From NCBI RefSeq assembly GCF_042433955.1, contig NZ_JBHLUH010000061.1, forward strand, positions 62,001-126,000: DNA of 64,000 nt, given 5' to 3'. A program made the translations under genes and the position numbers. Below the pieces are notes generated by a model, which did not search any database, was not told where the DNA came from, and saw nothing but the letters and a program-made list of their open reading frames with translations. Positions 44,477-52,714 of this stretch are shown in pieces. Within the stretch, counting starts at the first letter, position 1. The number at the start of each line of letters is the position of its first letter. The stretch is from Phytohabitans kaempferiae (lineage in GTDB: Bacteria > Actinomycetota > Actinomycetes > Mycobacteriales > Micromonosporaceae).

Positions 44477-46323
44477 CGCAGCTCGCCCTCCTCGACCCGG
44501 TCGTCGTGGCCGCGCCGGAACCGGTCGGCCTGGACCGCGAACATCGCCGCGTACGCGCCGTCGAGCGCCATCAGCTCGTCATGGGTACCGGATTCGGTGA
44601 TCCGGCCCCGGTCGAGCAGCACGACGCGGTCGGCCTGGCGCACGGTGGAGAGCCGGTGCGAGATCAGCACCACGCTGGCGTCGCCCTTGTGCGCCGTGAG
44701 CCGCGCGAAGACGTCGAACTCGGTCCGCACGTCCAGGTGCGCGGTCGGCTCGTCCAGCACCAGCAGCCGCGCGCCGGTGCGCACCGCGTACAGCGCGCGG
44801 GCCAGCACCACCTGCTGCCACTGCCCGCCGGACAGGTCGACCCCGCCGGTGCGCGAGCGGGCCAGCGGGGTCTGCCAGCCGCGCGGCAGCCGGTCCAGTA
44901 CCTCGTCGAAGCCGGCGTCCCGGGCGGCGGCCTCGATCGCGGCCTCGTCGCGCGGCACGCTGCCGTGCCCGAGCGCCACGTTGTCGGCGGCGGTCAGGTG
45001 GTACCGGACGAAGTCCTGGAACACGATCGCGATCCGCTCCCGCCACGCCTCCGCTCCGATGTGGACGATGTCGGTGCCGTCGGCGGTGATCCGCCCGGCC
45101 GTCGGCTCGTACAGCCCGGCGAGCAGCTTGATGAGCGTGGACTTGCCCGCGCCGTTGAGCCCCACGACGGCGAGCAGCTCGCCCGGCCAGATCTCCAGGT
45201 CGAGCCCGTCGAGGACGCGCCGGCGCGTACCGGGATAGGTGAAGCTCAGCCCTTCGAAGCGGACCAGCGGTGGTGCGGTGGCCCGCGGCGCGTCCGGTGG
45301 CGGCGGTGCGGCGGGGCGCGGCGGCGGTGCGGCGCGCAGCTCCTCGCGGAGCTGGTCGAAGGCCCGGACGCAGGCCAGCCCGCCGACGATGTCGTGGACC
45401 TCGGTGCCGAAGACCCGGTAGACCGAGGAACCGGCCGCGAAGACGGCGGTGGCGACCCCGACCGAGGTATCTCCGCGCGCGCCGGAGAGCGCCACGGCCA
45501 CGAACGCGATCCCGAGCGGCACCAGCGCCAGCAGGAAGTGCGCCCACTGGCGGGTCATCAGCCGCCCGCCCAGCCCCCACACCGGCTCGAACATCTCGCG
45601 GATGTGCCGGTCGATCCGGCCGACCGCCCAGTCGCCGAGGCCGAAGACGCGGACCTCCTTGCCCTCGCCGGAGGAGGTGACCGCGTCCTGCCAGACCCCC
45701 GCGCGCAGGCCGCCGTCGATGCCGCGCAGCCACGTCCGGTGCCACATGACCGCCCCGTGCCGGTCGAGCTGCTGGACCGCCAGCGCGGGCACGACGAGCA
45801 GCGGGACGAGCCACCACGCGTACGCGGCGAGGACCGCGCCGGCGCTGACCAGGCCGAGCAGGCTGGCCAGGAACGCGAGCAGCGACAGCGCGCCCATGCC
45901 CGGCGTCCGCTCGGTCCAGTTTTCCGGGTCGGCCCGGGCCTGCCGGATCAGTCGCTGCACCTCGGGGCGCTCCAGCGCGCCGATGGTGTCGCTGGTCGAG
46001 GCGAGCCGGGCCACCTCGACCCGGTGCGCGCCGTCGATCCGGCACCTGGCGAGGAAGAACAGCGGCTCGCGGACCGCGTCCAGCCCGTGCCCGACCAGCA
46101 GGAGCACCGCGAACATGACCAGCGGTGCCGCGGCCACCGCGGTCAGCCCGGCCGCCTCGGTGGTGCCGACCCGCTCGATGAGTACGGCCAGCGCGACCGC
46201 GGTGCCGGCCGGCACCAGGCTCGCGACGAGGAGGAAGGCGACGATCGCGGTGAGCAGCCCCGGACCGGCCGCGCCCAGCCGCCGCAGCAGGCGGATCCGG
46301 TCGCGGACGGCGGCGAGAGCCAT
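44473..46323 (-). CDS. ABC exporter half-transporter, partner of the preceding one
   Basis: A 616-residue membrane-ATPase fusion: membrane domain in residues 1-310, an Ala/Pro linker, then Walker A GLNGAGKST, Q-loop VFQDFVRYHLTAADNVALG, signature LSGGQWQQVVLARAL, Walker B LLVLDEPTAHLD. ATG 46323 is preferred for its GGGAGGT site 11 bases upstream; starts at 46368 or 46404 would add residues without homology. First gene of the two-gene exporter operon. Confidence 0.87.
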   Translation of the reverse strand: MALAAVRDRIRLLRRLGAAGPGLLTAIVAFLLVASLVPAGTAVALAVLIERVGTTEAAGLTAVAAAPLVMFAVLLLVGHGLDAVREPLFFLARCRIDGAHRVEVARLASTSDTIGALERPEVQRLIRQARADPENWTERTPGMGALSLLAFLASLLGLVSAGAVLAAYAWWLVPLLVVPALAVQQLDRHGAVMWHRTWLRGIDGGLRAGVWQDAVTSSGEGKEVRVFGLGDWAVGRIDRHIREMFEPVWGLGGRLMTRQWAHFLLALVPLGIAFVAVALSGARGDTSVGVATAVFAAGSSVYRVFGTEVHDIVGGLACVRAFDQLREELRAAPPPRPAAPPPPDAPRATAPPLVRFEGLSFTYPGTRRRVLDGLDLEIWPGELLAVVGLNGAGKSTLIKLLAGLYEPTAGRITADGTDIVHIGAEAWRERIAIVFQDFVRYHLTAADNVALGHGSVPRDEAAIEAAARDAGFDEVLDRLPRGWQTPLARSRTGGVDLSGGQWQQVVLARALYAVRTGARLLVLDEPTAHLDVRTEFDVFARLTAHKGDASVVLISHRLSTVRQADRVVLLDRGRITESGTHDELMALDGAYAAMFAVQADRFRRGHDDRVEEGELR

Positions 46324-46560
46324 GTCGTGGTCGACCTCCCGGTGCGGGGCGCCGAGGTGGCGAGACATCGAAACGCTTCGCACGATGCCGACCCACGCTC
46401 GCATCCCGCCCGAGGGCTGTCAATCGAGTTGCCGGCCCCTGGAACGCGGGCCTGGCGGCGCGGTGACCGGTGCGGAACCATGGCCCGCGCCAGCCGCCGC
46501 GCCGAGCTGGGCACGCCCGAGGCCGAGGACCTGCGACCCGCCACTGTGGACACGACGCGA

Positions 46561-46592
46561 AGCGGGGGCCGTCGTCACCGACGGCCCCCGCT
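46561..46592. terminator. Perfect hairpin terminator between the pectate lyase and exporter genes
   Basis: A 14-bp perfect stem (AGCGGGGGCCGTCG and complement) with a TCAC loop lies 21 bases beyond the pectate lyase stop on the minus strand. There is no T-run, which is usual for actinobacterial hairpin terminators. The remaining bases to 46323 hold the exporter upstream region, with no gene seen. Confidence 0.75.
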
Positions 46593-46613
46593 CCGTTCGC
46601 GGAAACCGCGCTC

Positions 46614-48185
46614 CTACGCGTAGGTCTCGAACTCGGCGACCCGCGGCGTACCGCTGGCGCTGGTGATCTGGAAGGTGACCTTGCGCAGCGAGGTCTGCGA
46701 GAAGGTGATGACGCCCGCCCCGCTGCCGGAGGCCAGGACCGCGCCGGTGTCGGCGTTGAGGACCCGGTAGGCCCCGATGAGGCCGGTGGCGCCGGACGCC
46801 TCACGGATGTTGATCCTGGACACGGTGGTGGCGGAGCCCCACTTGATGGAGATCGATCCGGTCGTGCCGGACGGCGACCAGTACGTGGTCATGCTGCCGT
46901 CCTTCACGTTGCCGTAGCTGGTGCCGCTGGCCTTGCTGGAGCCGTCCGCACCGGCGCCCGAGATGAGGCTGAGGTTGGTCCCGCCGCTGGGGGGCGGCGT
47001 GGTCGGGTTCGGCGGCGGCGTGGTCGGGGGCGGCGTGGTCGGGTTCGCCGTGGTCGGCGCCGGCGTCGGGCTGCTCGGCGTCGAGCAGTTGCCGTTCGAG
47101 GTGCGGATGCCCGTGTTGGCGCCCGCCGTCTGGCGCACGATGTCCGGCACGCAGCTGGCCCCGTCCAGGCGGTACGAGTACGGGATGCTGACGGTGGTGT
47201 TCGACTGCACGTTGGGGCCGGCCGGCCGCGTGTCGCCGCCCGGGCTCGACCAGGTCACGTTGTCGAAGATGTTGCCGTTGACCTGCCAGTAGCCGAGCTG
47301 GTCGGTGTAGAAGGTGCCGAGGACGTCCTTGGAGTCCTCGAAGTAGTTGTTGTCCACCCTGGCCCGCGCCCCGGCCCGCGAGTTGATGCCGGACTCGTGG
47401 AGGTTGACGTAGTGGTTGTTGTAGATGTGCGCGATGCCACCGCGCAGCAGCGGGGTACGCGAGTCGATGTTCTCGTACCGGTTGTGGCTGTAGGTGATGA
47501 AGCCGTTCGAGGTGTCGCTCTCGCTCGACCCGACCAGGCCGCCGCGGCCCGAGTTGCGCAGGATGCTGTAGGACAGGGTCACGTACTGGACGTTGTCCTT
47601 CAGGTCGAAGAGGCCGTCGAAGCCCTCCGACTCGCCACCGGACGCCTCCAGCGTCACGTGGTCGACCCAGACGTTGCGGACCGTGCTCTCCATGCCGATG
47701 GCGTCACCGCCGTTGGAGGTGGGCGAGCCCGACTTCTTGACGTTCCGGACGGTCACGTTCTGGATGATGATGTTGCTGGCGTCGCGGACGTGGATGCCCA
47801 GTTGGTCGAAGACGGCTCCGCTGCCGACGCCGATGATCGTGACGTTGCTGATCTCTTTGAGCTCGATCTTGTCGGCGGCGGTGTTGCAGCTGTTGCCCGA
47901 CACCTTGGTCGTGTTGCCGTGGTTGATGGTCCCCTGCACCTCGATGGTGATCGGGGTGCTGCTGCTGGCCCGGTTGCACAGGGCCGCGTGGATCGCCGTG
48001 CCCGTCGTGGCCCGCACGGTCTGCCCGCCCGCACCGCCGGTGGTCCCGCCGTTCTGGGTCGCGTAGCCGGTGGCGCTGCCCACCGCCGCCGACGCCTGGG
48101 GTACCGACAGCGCCACCGCGATCGCGGCGCCCGCGACCGTCGTGGCCAGTGCCGCCGTGAGCGACACCGCGAGTGATCGTTTCAT
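46614..48185 (-). CDS. Secreted pectate lyase (PL1) with C-terminal carbohydrate-binding domain
   Basis: A 523-residue protein. Sec signal peptide MKRSLAVSLTAALATTVAG to an ASA cleavage site near residue 33. The PL1 parallel beta-helix spans about 35-345, with WVDHVTLEASG, the calcium region DGLFDLKDNVQYVTLSYSILR and catalytic-side HNRYENIDSRTPLLRGG. A Pro/Thr linker (365-395) leads to a discoidin-like domain (DGSMTTYWSPSGTTGSISIKWG). It cleaves polygalacturonate by beta-elimination outside the cell. A LacI-type promoter lies about 480 bases upstream. Confidence 0.92.
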   Translation of the reverse strand: MKRSLAVSLTAALATTVAGAAIAVALSVPQASAAVGSATGYATQNGGTTGGAGGQTVRATTGTAIHAALCNRASSSTPITIEVQGTINHGNTTKVSGNSCNTAADKIELKEISNVTIIGVGSGAVFDQLGIHVRDASNIIIQNVTVRNVKKSGSPTSNGGDAIGMESTVRNVWVDHVTLEASGGESEGFDGLFDLKDNVQYVTLSYSILRNSGRGGLVGSSESDTSNGFITYSHNRYENIDSRTPLLRGGIAHIYNNHYVNLHESGINSRAGARARVDNNYFEDSKDVLGTFYTDQLGYWQVNGNIFDNVTWSSPGGDTRPAGPNVQSNTTVSIPYSYRLDGASCVPDIVRQTAGANTGIRTSNGNCSTPSSPTPAPTTANPTTPPPTTPPPNPTTPPPSGGTNLSLISGAGADGSSKASGTSYGNVKDGSMTTYWSPSGTTGSISIKWGSATTVSRINIREASGATGLIGAYRVLNADTGAVLASGSGAGVITFSQTSLRKVTFQITSASGTPRVAEFETYA

Positions 48186-48669
48186 CTCGTCTCACCTTCG
48201 TCTTCGAATGCTCGTGTTGCTCGTACGCCGGTCAGTGCGGCGGGGCCGGCCGGGGCGTAGGCGGGCGCGCGGCACCCGCCGAGGCGCTCGGCGTCGTGGG
48301 TCGAGTGATCCGTCCGTGTGGCGTTGGCGGCGAGGACACCACCTGCGCGACGTGGTCTGGGCGAAGCCGGCGCCGTAGGGGAGCGCCGAGCGTCCTCGTC
48401 GGAGGTGCGCCCTTCGTCGGATCGGCAGCGGCCTGTGCGGGACGCCGCTGCCCGGCGGCCGCGGTGGTCGCCTCCGGGACGGTCGTGTGTTGTTGTCGAT
48501 GGCGCCGATGTGGACCAGCGGCGAGGTCTCAGCCTCACGCGGGTCGTCCGGCGGTCCGCCGTGGACGGTGCGGGGCGACGACCGCGTCTACCGTGGCCGC
48601 CCGCACACCGCTATTGGCATCGCCCGATATGCCTCCGTCCGTCACAAAGTGAAACATCAATGAAACGCC
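48186..48669 (-). other. Long untranslated leader of the pectate lyase gene
   Basis: About 480 bases between the predicted start site and the lyase ATG. I find no credible reading frame, riboswitch motif or second promoter in it. The frame that overlaps the leader is an Arg/Thr-rich shadow. The leader may have a regulatory structure, or a nearer promoter was missed. Confidence 0.4.
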
Positions 48670-48699
48670 ATCGTAGGAAAGCGGTTTCCTTGAATGCAA
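48670..48699 (-). promoter_or_regulatory. Pectate lyase promoter with LacI-family operator
   Basis: On the minus strand, TTGCAT (48699-48694), 18 bases, TACGAT (48675-48670). The spacer contains AGGAAACCGCTTTCCT (48690-48675), a palindrome with a central CCGC, the form used by LacI-family sugar repressors. Repression of a pectinase by a LacI protein sensing oligosaccharides is the expected logic. The responsible regulator is not identified; the LacI gene at 52872 appears to use a different site. Confidence 0.65.
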
Positions 48700-48824
48700 G
48701 GGTTGATGTTTGCAGATTTGTTGCAGTGCTTGGCGGCGCCGGGAGCAGCGGAAGGGGCCGGACCTCGCCGGCGGACACCGCCTGCGGCGGGCGCGCCAGC
48801 TCGCGCGGCCGGCGCCGGGCACAC

Positions 48825-48857
48825 GCCGGGCCGGCGGCGAACCGCCGCCGGCCCGGC
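48825..48857. terminator. Perfect 15-bp GC hairpin
   Basis: GCCGGGCCGGCGGCG and its exact complement enclose a 3-base loop. It lies in the gene-free stretch 48700-49034 between the pectate lyase promoter and the STAS gene. No gene that it would terminate is visible. Confidence 0.6.
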
Positions 48858-49034
48858 CAGGGTGCGCGCCGCCACCGACATCGTTGTCGTGACGACGCAC
48901 GCCTGCGTGTGACGTGCCGCCGAACCGCTCAGGGCGGGGCGGCTCCCCCGGCGCCGCGCACTCGCTCGGACAGCGGTAGAAGGCGCGGGCCACGAGGTCC
49001 GTCCAGGTTTGATCAACACTCTGGTACGGGGATG

Positions 49035-49086
49035 TGGCGGTAGTACCCCGGATGTACGACAGCTTCATGACAACGCCGGTTGTCAT
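49035..49086 (+). promoter_or_regulatory. Upstream element shared with the histidine kinase gene, plus palindrome
   Basis: The 40 bases from TGGCGGTA at 49035 match 29 of 40 positions in the element at 50373-50412, at nearly the same distance from the downstream start codon (125 and 116 bases). ATGACAACGCCGGTTGTCAT (49067-49086) is a perfect palindrome overlapping the end of this copy. Probably a promoter or regulator site. Confidence 0.5.
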
Positions 49087-49159
49087 GAGACCGTCATGGG
49101 TTCGCGCAGGCGCCTCCACATCGCCCGGCCACCCTGGTCTCGGCGACGGGAGGGTACGA

Positions 49160-49531
49160 GTGAGCGCGGTGACACAACCAGCGGCTGGACCGGTCTCGGT
49201 GCCGGTGCTCGAGCTCTACCTCACGGAGCGGCTGGACCTCGGCTGCCTCGCGCCGGTGCGGGCGGCCCTGGACGCGGCGGTCCGGTTGTGCCCGGACCGG
49301 CTGGTGCTCGACATGGCCCGGTGCGCGGCGATCGACGCCGCGGGCGTCGCTCTCCTGCTGGACGTGCACCGGCAGCTCGTGCGGGTCGGCGCCCGCCTCA
49401 CCCTGCGCGCGCCGACGCCACGGCTGCGGCGGATCCTGCGGATCTCCCGCGTGGACCAGGTGCTGCACGTGGTGCCGGAGGAGGCCCCGGCCGCCGGCCG
49501 CCCGGTGGAGCGGTCGGGGGGTGCGTGGTGA
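49160..49531 (+). CDS. STAS-domain protein (anti-sigma factor antagonist-like)
   Basis: A 123-residue protein starting at GTG 49160 after GGGAGGG. A single STAS domain covers residues 15-105: LDLGCLAPVRAALDAAV, LVLDMARCAAIDAAGVALLLDVHRQL, then LRRILRISRVDQVLHV. The usual phosphorylatable Ser after the aspartate strand (D-x-S) is here a cysteine/alanine (DMARCAAIDAAG), so partner switching by phosphorylation may be lost. Translationally coupled to the BON gene (TGATG). Confidence 0.82.
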   Translation: MSAVTQPAAGPVSVPVLELYLTERLDLGCLAPVRAALDAAVRLCPDRLVLDMARCAAIDAAGVALLLDVHRQLVRVGARLTLRAPTPRLRRILRISRVDQVLHVVPEEAPAAGRPVERSGGAW

Positions 49532-49842
49532 TGACACCGTGGCCGCTCCCCGACGACGACGCCATGCCCGGCTCGCCGTCCCGCCGTCCGGCGCCGCGGA
49601 CGAGCGACGACAAGGTGGTCGCCGACCGGGTCGTCGCGCGGCTGGTGCACGACGACCGCACCCGTACGCAGAACATCTCGGTCGAGGTGCAGAACGGCGT
49701 CGCCATCCTCACCGGCTACGTCGACACGCGCGAGCTGGTCTTCGTCGCCGGCTGGCTGGCGTGGCAGACGCTCGGTGTCGTCGACGTGTGCAACGTTCTC
49801 AAACCGTCCGATGGAGACGGTGACGGCCTGGCCGGCGTGTGA
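49531..49842 (+). CDS. BON-domain protein
   Basis: A 103-residue protein. The BON domain occupies residues about 28-92: DDKVVADRVVARLVHDDRTRTQNISVEVQNGVAILTGYVDTRELVFVAGWLAWQTLGVVDVCNVL. BON domains bind lipids or membranes and occur in stress proteins. It has no signal peptide, so it is cytoplasmic. The ATG at 49531 shares its A with the STAS stop; a GTG one codon earlier is an alternative. Confidence 0.83.
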   Translation: MTPWPLPDDDAMPGSPSRRPAPRTSDDKVVADRVVARLVHDDRTRTQNISVEVQNGVAILTGYVDTRELVFVAGWLAWQTLGVVDVCNVLKPSDGDGDGLAGV

Positions 49843-49857
49843 GGTGCCGCGCGGCCG

Positions 49858-50148
49858 TCAGGTCTGGTCGATCACGGTGAACGTGACCGTGGAGTCCCGG
49901 AGGGCGGCGTCGAGGGACTTGCCGGTCAGGGCGCGCACCGCCTCGCTGTCGAGGAACACGCGCGCCCCCGCGGAGTCGAGGACGTGATCGCCGTTCACCG
50001 GGCCACTGACGACGCCCACCGTGAGCGCGCTGGCCGCCGATCCGGCCGCCGATCCGATCGCGATCCGCAGGCCGGCCTCGACCGGCAGGCCGGGCCGGTC
50101 GGTGAGCTGGCGGATGAGGCCGATCGCGTTGTCGGTGAGAGTGACCAT
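49858..50148 (-). CDS. HesB/IscA-fold protein lacking cluster-binding cysteines
   Basis: A 96-residue protein (ATG 50148): MVTLTDNAIGLIRQLTDRPG, AGLRIAIGS, then GARVFLDSEAVRALTGKSLD, which follow the HesB/IscA fold. The C-x(n)-CGC cysteines of true iron-sulfur carriers are absent; the protein has no cysteine at all. It is therefore a structural relative of unknown role, as seen in several actinobacteria. Convergent with the BON gene (15-base gap). Confidence 0.75.
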   Translation of the reverse strand: MVTLTDNAIGLIRQLTDRPGLPVEAGLRIAIGSAAGSAASALTVGVVSGPVNGDHVLDSAGARVFLDSEAVRALTGKSLDAALRDSTVTFTVIDQT

Positions 50149-50372
50149 CGGTGTGCTCTGCTCCTCGTACGTGTTCCCGGTGCGATGCACCGATCAGGAC
50201 GGAGTGCCGATCAGGCGGGCCGGCCTCACCCCGCCCGATCGGGGGATGCAGAAGGGCGGGGTGAGGGCTCAGCGGCGTCGCGGTCACGTAGCCGGGCGCC
50301 CGCTCGCACGGGGCCGGCTGCGGCGGCCGTACACCAGTCTTCGGCCGGCGCGTACAGCCTCTGGGCGGGGTA

Positions 50373-50412
50373 TGGCGGTAATCCCGCGGTCGTATGACAG
50401 TCCCGTGACAAA
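50373..50412 (+). promoter_or_regulatory. Upstream element of the histidine kinase gene (second copy)
   Basis: TGGCGGTAATCCCGCGGTCG and the following GTATGACAG and TGACAAA segments match the element before the STAS gene at 29 of 40 positions. The HesB-fold start is at 50148 on the other side, so it could act in either direction. No gene seen in the rest of 50149-50488. Confidence 0.5.
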
Positions 50413-50488
50413 CCCCCCGGGGACGCCGACCCGGTCTGTCTCCGGGTCGCGCGACTGGGCATCATCAGGGGGTGGAGCGGTGCTGGTG

Positions 50489-51844
50489 ATGAGACGGCCT
50501 GGCCTGCGTGTCCGGGTCGCGGCCGGCTTCGCGGCGGGCGCGTTCGCGCTGTCGGCGTCGATGGCGGCGCTTTCGTACGAGTTCACCAGCCAGGCCCTGA
50601 CCGCCGGGCGGGAGCGCAACGCGCTGCGCTCGGCGTACCTGGAGGCGGGCGTGGTGCACGCCGGCCTGGCCGCCGAGCAGCCGGACATCGTGGCCGTGCT
50701 GGGCAAGCTCAACACCGGCAACACGCGCCGCGTGCTGCTCCATCGCGAGGGCCGTTGGTACGCGCGGGGCGCGGACGCCGGCCTGACCGACGCGGTGCCG
50801 CCCGGGCTGCGGAGCCTGGTCGAGCAGGGCAAGCTGGGCATGCAGCGGGTCCGCACCGACGGCGGCCCGGCCGTCGTGGTCGGCGTGCCGCTGCCCTCCA
50901 GCGGCGGCTTCTACGTGATCGACTCGATGCGGGAGCTGGACCAGACCCTGCGTACCCTCGCGCTGGTGCTCACTCTCGTCGCGTGCGGCACGACCGCGGG
51001 CGGTGCGGTCCTGGGCTGGTACCTGACCCGCCGCGTGCTGCGCCCGCTGGACACCGTCACCGCCGCCGCCCGCGAGATCACCGCCGGCGACCTCAGCGCC
51101 CGCCTCGACCCGGCCGCCGAGCCCGACCTGGAACGGTTGACGGCGTCGTTCAACGAGATGGTCGACCGGCTCTCGGCGCGCCTGGAGCGCGACCGCCGGT
51201 TCGCCGCCGACGTCAGTCACGAGCTGCGTTCGCCGTTGCAGACCCTCTCCGCCGCCACCAGCGTGCTCGGCCGGCACCGTGCCCAGCTCGACGACCGGGC
51301 CGCGACCGCGGTCACCCTCCTCACCGACGAGGTGGCCCGCTTCCAGCGGCTGGTCGCCGACCTGCTGGAGCTGGCCCGCGACGACCAGCCGGCACAGCGC
51401 GCACCGGTCGACGTCGCCGAGCTGGCTCGCGAGGAGTGCCGTGCCCGGGGACTGGCGCCCGAGGTGGTGCGGGTCCTCGACGCAAGCCCTTCGACCTGGA
51501 CGGTCGACCGGCGCCGAGTGACCCAGATCCTGGGCAACCTGCTCGACAACGCCGACCGGCACGGCGGCGGCGCGACGGCCGTCCGCCTCGGCCAGACCGC
51601 CGGCGCCTACGTGCTGGAGGTCGACGACGAGGGGCCCGGCGTACGGCCGGAGGACCGGTCCGCCATCTTCGACCGGTTTGTCCGCGGGCCGGCCGCCGGC
51701 GCCCGCGGCGACAGCGACGGCACCGGCCTCGGACTCGCCCTCGTCGACCGGCACGCCACCGCGCACGGCGGCCAGGCGACCGTGACCGACCGGCCCGGCG
51801 GCGGCGCCCGCTTCCGCGTCGAGCTGCCCAGGACGAACCGGTGA
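50489..51844 (+). CDS. Sensor histidine kinase
   Basis: A kinase of about 451 residues. Membrane segment 1 near residues 10-35, extracellular domain to about 155, segment 2 (LALVLTLVACGTTAGGAVLGWYL), HAMP (RRVLRPLDTVTAAAREITAGDLSARL), HisKA with the phospho-acceptor in DVSHELRSPLQTL, and HATPase with N-box NLLDNADRHGG, G1 DEGPGVRPEDR and G2 GTGLGLALV. No response regulator gene is adjacent. ATG 50489 is chosen; GTGs at 50480 and 50486 are in frame. It overlaps a GerMN lipoprotein gene, an arrangement like mtrB-lpqB. Confidence 0.88.
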   Translation: MRRPGLRVRVAAGFAAGAFALSASMAALSYEFTSQALTAGRERNALRSAYLEAGVVHAGLAAEQPDIVAVLGKLNTGNTRRVLLHREGRWYARGADAGLTDAVPPGLRSLVEQGKLGMQRVRTDGGPAVVVGVPLPSSGGFYVIDSMRELDQTLRTLALVLTLVACGTTAGGAVLGWYLTRRVLRPLDTVTAAAREITAGDLSARLDPAAEPDLERLTASFNEMVDRLSARLERDRRFAADVSHELRSPLQTLSAATSVLGRHRAQLDDRAATAVTLLTDEVARFQRLVADLLELARDDQPAQRAPVDVAELAREECRARGLAPEVVRVLDASPSTWTVDRRRVTQILGNLLDNADRHGGGATAVRLGQTAGAYVLEVDDEGPGVRPEDRSAIFDRFVRGPAAGARGDSDGTGLGLALVDRHATAHGGQATVTDRPGGGARFRVELPRTNR

Positions 51845-52422
51845 CCGCGCCCCGCCGGGCCGCCGCGCTGGCGCTGCTGCTCACGGTCGCCGTCGCCGGC
51901 TGTGGCGTGCACGCCGAGGAGTCCGCGCGCGAGGTGAGCCCGCCCGGCGGCGTGTCGCAGGCGTGGACGACCGAGACGCCGCCGGACCCCGAGCCGGGCA
52001 CCGGTGCCGTCCCGGAGCGGCTGTACCTGGTCCGCGACGGGGAGCTGGTCGCGGTCACCCGCAACGTCGAGACCCAACCGAGCGTCGACAACCTCGTCGA
52101 AGACCTGCTCGCCGGCCCCACCGACGCGGAACAGCGCGAGGGTCTCACCAGCGCGCTGCTCGGCAACGACATCATCGTCGGCGTCCAGTTGGCCGGTGGC
52201 CGCGCCACCGTCGAGCTCACCGACGCCATCGACGAGGCCGGCCGTACGGACCAGATCCTCGCCTTCGCCCAGATCGTGTGCACCCTCACCGCCCGACCCG
52301 GCATCACGGCCGTGTCGTTCACGCGTGGCGGGCAGCCGGTCGGCGTACCTCGCGCCGACGGCTCGCTCTCCGAGACACCGGCGACCGCGGCCGACTACCT
52401 CAGCCTCGTCGCCGGCCAGTGA
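51841..52422 (+). CDS. GerMN-domain lipoprotein
   Basis: A 193-residue exported lipoprotein: signal ALALLLTVAVAGC with lipobox VAGC (Cys about residue 21), a Pro/Glu/Thr linker and a GerMN domain (LYLVRDGELVAVTRNVETQPSVDNLVEDLLAGPT ... ATVELTDAIDEAG ... AQIVCTLTARPGI). Its GTG overlaps the kinase stop (GTGA). It resembles a shortened LpqB without the propeller domain and probably modulates the kinase at the membrane (inference from mtrAB-lpqB). Confidence 0.85.
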   Translation: MTAPRRAAALALLLTVAVAGCGVHAEESAREVSPPGGVSQAWTTETPPDPEPGTGAVPERLYLVRDGELVAVTRNVETQPSVDNLVEDLLAGPTDAEQREGLTSALLGNDIIVGVQLAGGRATVELTDAIDEAGRTDQILAFAQIVCTLTARPGITAVSFTRGGQPVGVPRADGSLSETPATAADYLSLVAGQ

Positions 52423-52675
52423 AGCGGGCGTACGCGAAGCCGGGATGAAGCGGTCGGTCCGGCCGCCATCCACGGGGACCGCGGCTGGGCGGGTCTGCGT
52501 CGTGCTCCCGCCGGAGGAGCCATCAGGAGACCGGCCAGGTGGCGGCCCGGTCCGCTCCAGCGTCCCGGGGCGGAAGTTCTCCACCAGGACAGATTCGGGC
52601 TGCCGCGATGCCCGTCGCGGTCCAGACCGTCGCTCCCGCGGCCGCGTCCTCCGCGGTCCACGACCCACGCTGTGC

Positions 52676-52714
52676 GTGGCGAAAAATTGACCCTATGGGT
52701 CAACTTTTCGCCAC
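52676..52714. repeat. AT-rich inverted repeat with 18-bp arms
   Basis: Arms 52676-52693 and 52697-52714 match at 17 of 18 positions around a TAT centre; the core TTGACCCTATGGGTCAA is perfect. A second hairpin, GGACGC-GTA-GCGTCC (52715-52729), follows directly. It may be a bidirectional terminator after the GerMN gene (runs of A and T on the outer arms would end the RNA poorly) or an operator for the LacI gene. The rest of 52423-52871 shows no gene. Confidence 0.7.

Noticed and set aside
46481..46620. Short open frame starting MARASRRAELGTPEAED
   Set aside because: It runs through the terminator hairpin into the pectate lyase stop region and becomes Arg-rich nonsense.
48694..48912. Short open frames in the pectate lyase-STAS spacer
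   Set aside because: Ala/Gly/Arg-rich with no ribosome site or coding bias, and they cross a 15-bp perfect hairpin.
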